A stretch of 64,000 nt of DNA, taken from Larimichthys crocea. Taxonomy: Eukaryota; Chordata; Actinopteri; Sciaenidae. The notes under the pieces were generated by a model. It was given only the letters and a program-made list of their open reading frames with translations. It was not told where the DNA came from and ran no database searches. Made by a program: the position numbers and the translations under genes. Each line of letters starts with the position of its first letter. Position 1 is the first letter of the stretch. Positions 23,597-34,460 of this stretch are shown one piece after another. The DNA is taken from the NCBI RefSeq assembly GCF_000972845.2, contig NC_040016.1, positions 4,980,701 to 5,044,700 on the forward strand, given 5' to 3'.

Positions 23597-26500
23597 CTGT
23601 TAAAGTCTTACCTCTTCTCAAAATTTAAAGGCAAGGGATTTTGCTTACCGTTGATGACATTCCAATGATTTCTCATTTCTTTCAAAGGGTATTTGCGGAT
23701 GGTTTTTTTTGTATTTGTTGGTCTTTGAAACAACTTGTGAATTCAAGACTTAAGAATTTAAGAGTTTTTTAGAAGCTGAGGCGAGTTCTTTTGTTGAAAC
23801 GATATAGACTTTTTAAAAGGCTGTTTAGCATTGCACCCCTATAACTTCCCCTCGAGCAGCTAGCCTCAAGCAGAGATGAGAGGCAGGCTACAGAGGTCTG
23901 GTAAGTTCACTTCTGACTCCACGTCCCCAGATTTCTTTTTCATTTTTCAAACTTGTAATCTTCTGACTCACTCAACGCAGTAAAATCTGTATCATTTTCG
24001 GGTGAGACTACATGGCTGCAAGTTATGTATTCAATGTATGTTTTGTGTGTGTGATGTTTTAAGGTTTAAAAATATTCTTGGAAAGCTGATGTACTCTCTA
24101 AAGGCGCTATAATTATTCTTATTACACACAGTGTAGTTGCATTAGGCAAATTCATACTTGCTTAACCAAAGAAATGCAAGCACAGTGCTTACATGACTGC
24201 ATTGTGTAGTATTGCATGGGGGGAGTTGTTGGGGTGTGGTTTAATTAATAAAAGAAGCAATCTTGAGGGAAGTTCTATTCAATAACGACAGCCCCACAAG
24301 TTCTAAATGTCTCAGAAAAAAATGCAATAACACATAAAACTGTTGCCTGAATAATTCAGAAGCAGAATGCATAAATAGTGGATTAGGCTTGATTTAATTA
24401 TGTCTGTGTGAAAGCAGAGCCTGGCGTTAAACAAACAAACACAGGCAACCGGAATGAAGCAGTTCAGCACCCAAGTGGCAAGGCCTTGCAAAGGAGCCAA
24501 AAGCAGGCTTCTGTAGAGATCAAACGCAACTAGCAGCATTTAACTGGGGCCAGACAGAGAGACAGGTACAATAGACTCAGCTCCTCTTTTCATTGTTGCG
24601 TAGAGAATTGGATGTGATTCTCTCACAAGAGTGTATCCAACATCATTTTCATGGAAACATCATTGTATTGTTTACTTCATGACACTATCCTCTGTATTCT
24701 CATTTGCACGCATCAGGTGATATTTATTTCACTTTGATAGAAAACCAGTTTACTCTGCAAAAGTAGGCTTATGATGGAGCACTGTTTCCCTGAAAAACAA
24801 ATCTCAAATCTAGACCTGTTACACAGCTGGACGTATGGCATGATTTCTGCATACATTTCCAACATTCTTTATCTGGTGCAGAACGCAGACTGCACATTGG
24901 CCTTTATTGATTTGCTGTTAGCAAATACTAGAAATGACATATGAATTGCTGCATTACCATAGAAATAAGACTGCATGGGGGAATATGGTCACAACATTAA
25001 CGACTTCATAGACTCTCATGATTTCTCAAGCTAAAATTGATCATATCACATCATTCAGAACTACAATTTTGACCCTGATAAGACTGCAGTTCATTTGCGA
25101 GTGGCAGAGGCCTGAATGAGAGCAGATGTAGCCAGGCTGAGAGGGATAGGGAGAGAAGTGTGAACTGATTGCAGAGTTATTCTCTGGGCAATGGAAACCA
25201 AAATGAGGAGCCAACAGTAAGCTCCGTCTACATGGGCTGAATGGTTGATTGAGTTCAGGTGGAAGAATGGGACTTGGCAGCGAGGAAGGGAACACCCCTT
25301 TCATCTGCAGCCATCCACTTTCATTACAACACACCTTTGAAACCAGCAGCACATAATCACACCTGAAACCTGATCAGAGGGGCAAAAATTGCTACTATTC
25401 ACGAGCCGCATTATTCAAAACTTGCAGCCATGTTGGCATTATCTGCACATTGCATTCAAAGATGTAAAAGTTTGACAATTTGATTTATGCTAATGTAATT
25501 GCATTCAATTTTCCAGTTTCCATAGTGGATGTGTTGCCATCTTTAAAAAAAAAAAAAAAAAACATTTGCAAATGTTAAAATTAATGGATTCCTTCTTTCA
25601 GGAGCTGTCAGCCACATAGCCTCCTGCAGCATCTCCCATTGGCAAAATGGTTAAAGCTGTGTATGGCTGTCATACATCTTACCCTATTTGAATTTGCACT
25701 GCCCTCTGTGTCTCCTTCCAGGTACAGATATGAAATATTGACTGTTCTCATCTGGGCCTGCAGCCCCCACCCCCCATTAAACCACCACCCCCAGCTACTT
25801 CGCTATCAAAGTGCTGGCGCAGCACAGTGCAGAGAGGGAAGAGTGAAGGAGCAAGAGGCAGATATATGAGGGGGAGTTCAGCAGAAAGGGAGCCACGCAT
25901 GAGAAAATATATGTAAATTAGTAAGCAGTCGCAAATTATGCGTAAACAAAAAATCATGCGGGTTGCTATTAAATCAATAAGACTTATAATAAGTGAGCGA
26001 ATAGAAAGCTGTGGATTGAACTAAAAAGCAAATGCCAAAAAAGGAGGAAAAGTTAGAAATCTGTGAAAGGGGAAAGAAAAACTCTCTTCAGCATTTTGAA
26101 TGTGAATCTGAAGCTTTCTGGCACTGAGGGTGTGACAAGACAGCTGATTGTGCAGTAAGTGGTAATTATACACCCCAGTCTGCGGTCTACTGCTGAGTGA
26201 CAAATAGTCTTCTTGCTGTACACTTGCCTATCTTACCATCTCTAAAGCACAGGAGGGAAGCACCAGTGGTGGGGCTGCGGCTGTAAGACCAATCTGGAAA
26301 TTAAAAAAAAAAACACTCAGCCTGTCATTAAGATGTTCTCAGTACAGTAAATTCAGCGGCAGACACAAAGGCAGTTGTTAGCAGCAGAACCAATTATCTG
26401 TGCCCAGGCTTTGTTTCCCAGAGAAAATTAAAGGGGACAAAAGGTAGAGCTCCTGTGGCATGCCCAATGATGATGACAGGATATTACCCATAAAAAGCAG

Positions 26501-28954
26501 TCTAGTGCACACAAATAGATGAACTTGAATGGAGTGGAAAAAGAAAAGTTGGCATAGATCAGACACTTCTTCCTGGGAAAGACACATTAAAAGTGAGAGG
26601 AAGCACAGAGTTAGAAAGACTTCCCTGAATCGTGTGTCTTTTTGTGTTAAATGTAGTCTTCACTTATTTTCCCATCATGATGAAATTATGGAGCGGTAAA
26701 GCTGTGAATTAGGAGTGTCTGTCAAAGATACCATATCTTGGGTGAAATCCCAAGTATCACAGTTTTTATCTGGGCAGAACTGAAATGTTGCATTTTCCAG
26801 CATTTGTAAGAGTACTGACTGGCTGCAGTAATTGGGTTGCTATTAAATTAAATGTCAAAATTTGTTTGCTCAGCAGACCACCAGTCCGATTATGGAGAAA
26901 TTCGGAGGCAAGACTGCACCCTTCTGATTTAAACCCTCAGGGGTCTGTTCTACTTTATGGCTCTAAGACATGGGCAAAATGAACCTATTGTTTTGCAACT
27001 GTAGACCAGGGTCTCTCAAAGTTTGGATGAACAAGTGGCAATTTAGGGAGCCAGCATGATTGACGGCCGCACAGGAAAACCCATAAATTTGCCATAAGAT
27101 TTGTGGTCTCGTTTTGGAGTTCGACATCACCATTAACTTGCAGATAAAGCAGATTACTTCCTAAATCCCCTGAGCTCTAACAAAGGACAAACTCCTGAAC
27201 TATACAGCTTTTTGTCAGCCACATTAAACTGCAGAGTCATCTACCGAAATACAGCACAATGACTAAACATAAGTTAAGTTATAACTGGTTGCCATGCAAT
27301 CACTAGTTTCTACAAGCTGTCATTCCTTAACTTACCTCCACTTTGGGGGGCACATCTGAAATACAATTTCAAAATATAATGTATGCATTTTATGTTATAT
27401 TCAGGACCACACAAAAAAGTTTCTGAGGACTGCTATTGGCTTGCTAACTTGTTCTGAGAACTCTCTTTCTAGACAAAGAACAATTTGTCCTCAAAAACAA
27501 ATATTTGCATAGCCACAATCTTCTGCACCAGCACTTGTTGAGCACTGTTTGTCTCTATGTTTATTATTCATTCAGCAGATGAGCAGTCCATCACTCGCAG
27601 AGTCTGAATTTATTGTTATTATTATTATTATTTCATTGAACCAATTGCACTATTTTACTGTAAATGAAGCTTTTATATATTGTAGACTAGATTATTAAAA
27701 AACACATTTTAATGGACCAATGGCCTGGCCAGGTTTGAGGATAAATTAAAACAGCTACTGGAGAATGTGTAAACATTTGAAATTAATGCATTTGTATGTG
27801 CTCAGGACTGTGTCCATGCTTATACTATACATACACACTGTATGTGTACATTAACCCTTATTAGACAACCCCCTCAGCCTGTTTGCAACATCCATTCATA
27901 GAAAAAGACTACAAGTCACCAAAGTCATTGCACCAGTAATCATAAAGATGTAGGACAGTCACTTATTCAATAAGGTCAAACTACCACATACTTTGTTCAA
28001 ATTAAATCAAACCTAAATCATGTTGTCTAATCCTAAATTAGAGAGCATGGCTCTGTTGGCTGTATGACACGTTAACAGGACTTCAGTCTTGCTGTAAAGA
28101 TATTATCATTGTATGGCAGCTGCATTTCACAAGATTTAGGAGACCAAGTCTGGTAGGTGATGAAACATAACCACAGTCTACACAGGCGGCAGATACTTTT
28201 CCACCTAAAAATTCAATAAAGAAATAGAAATAAACAAACAGCAAATACCAAAAACCAAAACATTTAAATACTGTTCTGTCTCAAATAGACAAGATGCTGT
28301 TTGGTGTTTATCAAAGCTCTGATCTGACAGGATAATGATAGCCCTGTTACTAGCAACCCTTATTATGGTAGTGTTTAGGGTTTTGACTGTGACCTGTTCT
28401 TTACCAGAGATACATTTGGCAAGCTCATCAGTGAGTAATCTTCCTTGATGCCTTTTTTTCAGTCAATGCCTTCAAAAAAAGCATTAATGTTAGTATATGC
28501 TATGTATATGTGTGACACAGCAGCATTTCTGAATTTTCTGTTTTGAGCATTCTGTGTCTTCAGTCATAAACTCTAACACTCTCCTGTCAAATCCTTGAGA
28601 GCAGTCAGTTTAAACACAGAAAGTCACAGAAAGTCTTTTTCTGTCGTTTCGGGCTTAGCATATTTTAACATGACATTCAGTGACACAGTATGTCATCTTG
28701 GCCTCTTCACAGATGATTCCGTCCTGTCCATTTTTGCAATAAAGATGTTAAGAGTCTTTCCATTTGTTTCCCTCATTAAGAATTTATTTCCTCCTCGGCA
28801 TCAAAACGTCTAAGATGAGCCAACATAAAACTGGACTTACTGAACACTTTCAAGGCTGGCAAACTCAGAGACACCGTTTAGACAGCCAGACTGAAACTGG
28901 CTAGCCTAGCATCCTTTGGGCCTATACTGTAAATAGGCATAGACTGAGTAAAAA
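23597..28954. other. Gene-free flanking sequence
   Basis: Contains a poly-A run (about 25543-25562), a TTA-type microsatellite (about 27609-27632) and, at 27008, CAGGGTCTCTCAAAGTTTG, which resembles a hAT terminus but lacks a partner. No gene was recognised. Confidence 0.4.
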
Positions 28955-29210
28955 GAAGTTCACGTAGCTTCCAGGTCTGAAAAGTGAAGTCAATGTGGAA
29001 GAGCTTTGAATCTGTATAATGGCCATCCGAGGGAAACTCCACTGGTTGCAGAAAGAAGTCAGTCAGAGTATATGGACGTCTATGAGAAAATGATCCAATT
29101 GATTTATTACCTCAATAAACAGTTTCCTCATTAGTTTATTCTCTCAATTACTTGTTTCAAGTCTTCTTCCACACACAGCAATGTTCATTTTGTAAATTAT
29201 GGTCCCATAA
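28955..29210. repeat. Interspersed repeat copy (fish family, class unknown)
   Basis: Landmarks in order: GAAAAGTGAAGTCAATGTGG, GGGAAACTCCACTGGTTGCA, AAGAAGTCAGTCAGAGTATA, GATTTATTACCTCAATAAAC, CTTGTTTCAAGTCTTCTTCC and TTGTAAATTATGGTCCCAT. I recall this block order from many fish genomes as a dispersed repeat. I cannot assign a class. Confidence 0.6.
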
Positions 29211-29360
29211 ACAGATGATAAACCTCCCTGGCTCCACCATCTCATCCAAATACAACTTATCATATCCAGTCTATGCAAATAATCCATAATAAGTCACTGT
29301 GTTTACAGTCCAGCACTTTGCCACCTTGAGTGCTCAAATTTTGTGTCTAAGATAAAGGCA

Positions 29361-29635
29361 GTATATATTAGGGGTGCAACAATACATGTATCTGTATTGA
29401 ACCCTTCGATACAGTGGTCTTGGTTTGGTATGCACTATGAATTGAACAATACACAATTTTATATTTATTTTATCAACTTATGACGATGCACTCTGTGCTG
29501 AAAACTCAGTGGATCTGTTTTTAAAAAGGCAGCAAAATTACTTTCTTTCTTTGTATCGAAAAAATATCGAACTGTGACACTAAAGTATTGAACCGATCCG
29601 TGAATTTTGTGTATTGTTAGACCCCTAGTATGTAT
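29361..29635. mobile_element. Non-autonomous hAT MITE with 8-bp target duplication
   Basis: The element body is 29369-29627 (259 bp). The left terminus TAGGGGTGCAACAATACA and the reverse complement of the right terminus, TAGGGGTCTAACAATACA, agree at 16 of 18 positions. The flanks are GTATATAT (29361-29368) and GTATGTAT (29628-29635), 7 of 8 identical, fitting the 8-bp target duplication of hAT elements. The subterminal motifs GTATTGAACC and AAAGTATTGAACCGATCC are also mirrored. It is too short to encode a transposase and would have been moved in trans. Confidence 0.88.
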
Positions 29636-29865
29636 GTAGCACTCCTTCAAACTCCACAATTGTCCACAGCAAAACTACTCTGCTAACAATGCCACATTGC
29701 AATGCCTCACATTTGATGGGAAAATTATAGATGACTTGACTGTCAAAAACTGATGAGGAGTGACGAGTGTTCAAAATCTCTCACACCAGATGAATAGTTG
29801 TGTTGTGCTGAGTTGATAGCAGTTTGTTACAAAGTGAAAACAGATACAAAGAATGTATAGCTCCT

Positions 29866-30240
29866 TTTAAAGGACCAGTGTGTAAGATTTAGTGACATCT
29901 AGTGATGTAATTACTGAATACAGCCACACTCCTGCCTCACTCTCTCTTTCCTATAGTGGAGGAAAAACTATGGTGGCTGTCACATGAAAAACACAAAAGG
30001 TCCTATACAAAGCCAGCGTTTAGTTTGTTCATTCTGGGTTACTGTAGTAAGATAGTAGTTTAACATGTCTCATTCTAAAGGTAATATAACAATTCTTAAT
30101 TTCTAGTGATTATACACGAATAAAAAACATAGCTATGTCTAACATTTTCCATTTCTGCCATAACACAGCCCCCTAAATCTGACACACAGGACCTTCTGCC
30201 ATAACACAGCCCCCTAAATCTGACACACAGGACCTTTAAA
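29866..30240 (+). mobile_element. MITE family A, copy 1, with internal 41-bp duplication
   Basis: The left end TTTAAAGGACCAGTGTGTAA continues GATTTA. The right end is its imperfect inverse over 26 nt (23 of 26 identical). Interior landmarks include GTGACATCTAGTGATGTAAT, ATTCTGGGTTACTGTAG and AGTGATTATACACGAAT. The last part carries a perfect 41-bp tandem duplication (30154-30194 and 30195-30235, beginning TCTGCCATAACACAGCC). Five further copies lie in this window in the same orientation. I recall the consensus from many percomorph genomes but not its superfamily. Confidence 0.85.
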
Positions 30241-32165
30241 TTAGCAGAATTGTTCTTGTGGTAAAAATATTGGATTTTATTTTGATTATTGTCTTAATTA
30301 GAAAAAAAAAAAGTAATAAAATTATATATTTTTTAAACATCTGACTTTCCTTCTACATATTAAATTTTCTGCTGGGAAACTCTATTTGACTATTGAAAGA
30401 GAATATCTGCTGTTGTTAATATGCCAGTTTCTAGTCTAAGACCAACAACGCTTTTTCAAACATAATTTCAGGCCAAAAAAGGATTGTTGTCTGCCCCGGC
30501 CAATATGAGTTTTTTTTTTCTGTTTTGTTTAATATATTCATCTAGAACTGTAATGTGCTCTTTGCTCATTTGCTGAATGTGTCAGCTTATTAGTAGGAGG
30601 TTGCAGGTGCAGCAGTAAGCAGTGCTGTCCTGATTTTGGAGAACTGGTTCATGCACTGGCACAGCAATGTGGGTACAATAAGGAACTGGGAATGTTTTCC
30701 TGCTCTGCGCAGCCAGAACTGGCCATCTTCATATCCAGGCTGGTTTGACCCACTGTCAGGTGTTTATAGAGACATCACTTCATTAACTGTGGTTGATGTC
30801 GGACACACATAAGGGCCCACCATCTGCTCCCTGAGCCTCGCCAAGGTTAAATAATCTCTTGGCAAAATTGGAGAGGAAGGCGGCGATGAAATCTGTAAGC
30901 AAGAATGGATGGAAATAGGCAAAATTTCATATGCCCTTTAATGGACTGGGGGCCACTGAATACAGATAAATACAGTTCTCCTAAAGAAGGAAAAGCATTA
31001 GCCTACTGCTGTAAGTACTCACCGGAAGAGAAGTTAGGGACACTAAAGTGAGGAGTTATTTTGTTTTTCATATAAATGTGATACATACATACAGTAGAAA
31101 TAAGAAGAAGGCACTGTATGGTTTGTGTATGCATGAATGAGTGCTTATGCAGGCAAGCTGTTGCTAAGACAACTGTGTCTACCAAGCCAAGTAACAGGAA
31201 TGCATTAAAAAAGATGGTATTAATTTATCTGTCAAAGCACCAACGTTGTTTAATGCGTCAGGATGTCATGACATCTACCTTGATCTAAAAAAGCTGTTCA
31301 GCCTCATTTCATGCTGACATTATGGAATAAACAAAGCTTTAGAGCCAACAGGTACGGCTCTGCTAGAAGTCAGTAATTGCTGCAGAGATTCTCTGCACGT
31401 CAAAAGCTCACCTCGACACCAGGGTCAGCTGAGAGATGAGGGGATTGGCTAATTCGGCTAATTACCCTGGCAGATACTGATGAGTTCTTCCATTAGCAGG
31501 GTCACCCTCAATTCCCTGAAGTCCCAGTGTAAAAATGCAATTAAAAATAGCTCTGAAATCAAATTCTGTGTGTCTCCACTGTGACGTTTGTTATTTTGGA
31601 GGATGTACTAAAATAATGGCACTGAGAAGGAAAGGTGTGGAGTGTGGGTGGGGGTGTTGAGCCGCACATTAGGCGATGTTATCTTATGTTTCTGAAATAT
31701 GGACTCCATGTGAAAAGGTGCTTTGAAAACAGACATGTCTGAAAAGTGCTTTGGGGGAGAAAAAGACATCTCTCCTCCTCTGAGGAGCCAACTGCAGCAC
31801 CTCATCCATCTTGTTCATTGCCATGTGAATGTTCCTGCTAACAGCACACCTTTGTGCAGATTGAGCCGTCAAGATACTTTCATCCTGCTCTGAAAATGGA
31901 CAGGTTCACATATTCAAGGCCATTATGCTTTAGGGGTGAGGAAGATCAAACATCAAATTACTGTAAGGCTGATTTGGGGCCATTAAAATGTCTCTCTCAG
32001 ACACAAAGGAGCCAACAGGATTTCTCTCTCTGGAGATGGAAAAATTTCCTGAGACCTCTACTGTGATGCATTATAATGTCTGAATTTCAACTGTCATCTC
32101 AGCCCTCATTAGGAAAACCTCCATGGCAACAGTCTAATTGTGCTGTGGTACAAAACTGTATATAA

Positions 32166-32167
<2 letters not shown>
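30241..32167. other. Gene-free flanking sequence
   Basis: No transposon or exon was recognised. The stretch at about 31390-31560 is repeat-poor and carries paired GGCTAATT/GGCTAATTACC homeodomain-type motifs, and could be a conserved non-coding element. Confidence 0.4.
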
Positions 32168-32206
<39 letters not shown>

Positions 32207-32229
32207 ATGCGTGCGTGCGTCTGTGTGTG
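32168..32229. repeat. GT / GCGT microsatellite
   Basis: About 19 TG units, then GCATGCGTGCGTGCGT and a short TG run. Confidence 0.93.
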
Positions 32230-33559
32230 CCTTCCTCACTCTGCATGTATGTGTGTGCATTTGTATGCACATGTACTTGTGTGTTTGCGAGTATGTGGTA
32301 AAGCATGCAGAGGTAATCTGCTGATCTCCTGACCTATCTCAATTTACATGAAACCCAATTACAGCTGAGGCTGAAGGAAGCGTCTCGTTCCAGAGCAAAA
32401 AACAAAAGAGATGCAGACAAACTTATCACAATGAAATGACAAAATTGAACGGATGAGCGCTGAGATGCAGCTCACTGAATCATCTGAAGAGTCTGTGTGC
32501 TTCGATAAGGCAGTTTCCTTTTAGACAGGCCACAGCTTATGCATTTGAAGATCCTCTCCTGCTGAGAAAGATCAAATGGAACTCATGAAACTCAATCTGT
32601 AACAATCTTTATCTCATTCATCATAATTTTACTAAAAATAGGTAGCGGTTACACAATCACTTGCTCTCTTTTTTGCCTACTGCAACAAAGAATGCACTGA
32701 TTTCCATTTTTGACAAGTAAGAAAATTTTAATCCAGATGCAAAAGAAATAAATAATCTTCAAAAAAGAGCACCACCCTGAATACCTCAGGATGTAAGAAA
32801 TGGCGTTCAGTCTGGCTCAGTTCATAACAAACATAGTCTTCTCAACAAGAGGCTCTGGGGAGACATTTTCACGTAGCTCTTAAACATATAAAACCACCTT
32901 TTATCCTCACACCTTGAGAGATTTCCTTTTACACCTAGTTATTCTATAATTCAATCTTCACCTTCAGCATAAACATGTACATTAAAAACAAAGCCAGGCA
33001 GCACGGAGAAAAGTCTCTATTTATTTAGTCCCTTCCCTGCTAGGAATGATGTTCCCAGCAGCAGGAAGGTGGATGGAGTGGGCTAAGGTGTAGAGGGGTG
33101 GTGGGGTTCAAATAAGGGGGCAGAAAGGAGGAAATGAGTGGAGACAGGCGGTGCTCTCTGCGGTGAGCCTGTGACACTGGCTGCCCACCTGTCAGGCCCG
33201 GTTTGCTGCCTGTCAGACAACAGCCTGGAATGGGACAGGCAGGCGGTGGGCTCAAAAATGAAGATGAGGACTGGGGAGGGTGAGGAGGATGTATGAGAGA
33301 CAGATGAACCAGTGTATGTGGTTCTATGCCAGGTCAGGAGGAAGATATTACTGGGACTTTAAAGGACACATGATTTGCAGATAACAGTTGGGGTTGGAGA
33401 CATAATGAAGCTCACAGTATTTTATTGTATGTTTTTGTCCTAAGCAGCAAATAGACAAATGTATGAGCTATGATCTCCAGGTGATTGGTACATTGCATCA
33501 CGACCTAATTAATAAAATCATTTACATGTATATTCTGTTTTAAAAAAACACAATCTTCA
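32230..33559. other. Gene-free flanking sequence
   Basis: No gene was recognised. The segment at 33040-33300 is relatively G-rich on the plus strand but has no coding or repeat signature I can name. Confidence 0.4.
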
Positions 33560-33961
33560 GAAGTGTTTCCAGCAAATGTTAATGCTCTGACAAGGTCAAA
33601 CATAACCAACACTGCTGCAGAGACTACTGGTCTCCCCAAATTCAATTTCTCCGAGCTCGATTGCAAGACAATAGCACAAGACACCTCACAGCCACTCAAC
33701 CGCTTCTTCACTGTACTGCCCTGTGGGTGCAGGCAAAGGTCCCTGAGGTGCAGAAGAGCTCGCTTTGGCAAAAGCCTGGTGCCTGCAGCCATAGCATCCC
33801 TAAACAGACTGACCCGCAGAGGGAACTCTGAGTCTTGTTTTCATGTTGTTCTGCCTGTCGTTCTTGTGTGCTGTTGTGTTGTATTTCTGTCTGTCTTCCC
33901 TATGATGCACAGTGTTGTAAAAAGGAATTTCCTTCCAAGGACAATAAATTCAAACTAACTA
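33560..33961 (+). mobile_element. LINE 3' end (CR1/L2/Rex-like), 5'-truncated
   Basis: A plus-strand frame (33563-33958) ends with the C-terminal signature of non-LTR retrotransposon ORF2 proteins: LNRFFTVLPCGCR, then RCRRARFGKSLVPAAIASLN, matching the usual 'R-C-R-T-x-R-F-x-x-S-F-V-P-x-A-I-x-x-L-N' pattern. It is followed by a 3' stretch ending AAAGGAATTTCCTTCCAAGG and ACAATAAATTC, typical of these tails. Catalytic domains are absent because the copy is truncated at its 5' end, as most LINE insertions are. The exact clade is not certain. Confidence 0.75.
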
Positions 33962-34206
33962 AAGACATTTAATTTATTTATTTTTTCCTGCACATTTCTG
34001 GTGTTCTACGAATATAAAAAACTAAATAAAGCAATCAAAACACTAGTGCTGCCACTAAGCATTATTCTCATTACTGACAATCCGACAGATGAATTGATTC
34101 AACTTTTGGTCAATAAAACATAAGACAACAGTGAGTCCAAGATGACATCTTCAATTTACTATCATATTAAATATAAAAAGTCAATTTCATATAAAACCTG
34201 TTCTAC

Positions 34207-34460
34207 ATGCTACGGTCAGGAGAAAGCTTCCGGATACACTAAATCAGCACTGTGAGGCTGAAGACGAGCTTCTCCCATCTGGTCTATTACTTACTTATTT
34301 ACTCTGTATTTACTATTATTACTGCTATTGTTATTATAGCTATGTTTACTTATTTATTCTCATTACTTCCATAACATCCATTATTATTTATAACTGTTGT
34401 TTGTATTTAGATTTAAATTGAATAAATTGTTCACAGAAATGCATTTCATTATGATTATTA
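34207..34460 (+). mobile_element. Second LINE 3' end (CR1/L2-like), degenerate
   Basis: From 34207 the plus strand reads MLRSGESFRIH, a stop, then ISTVRLKTSFSHLV, which aligns by eye with the LINE ORF2 C-terminal pattern 'LRSGRRYR-R-RTARLKDSFFP'. An AT-rich 3' region follows with TTACTTATTTATT repeats and ends ATGCATTTCATTATGATTAT plus AAAGACAAGAC, a tail-like sequence. It lies 245 bp after the first LINE end, in the same orientation, but its sequence differs, so it is a separate insertion. Confidence 0.65.

Noticed and set aside
27008..27360. Possible hAT element starting CAGGGTCTCTCAAAGTTTG
   Set aside because: No matching opposite terminus or 8-bp flanking duplication was found.
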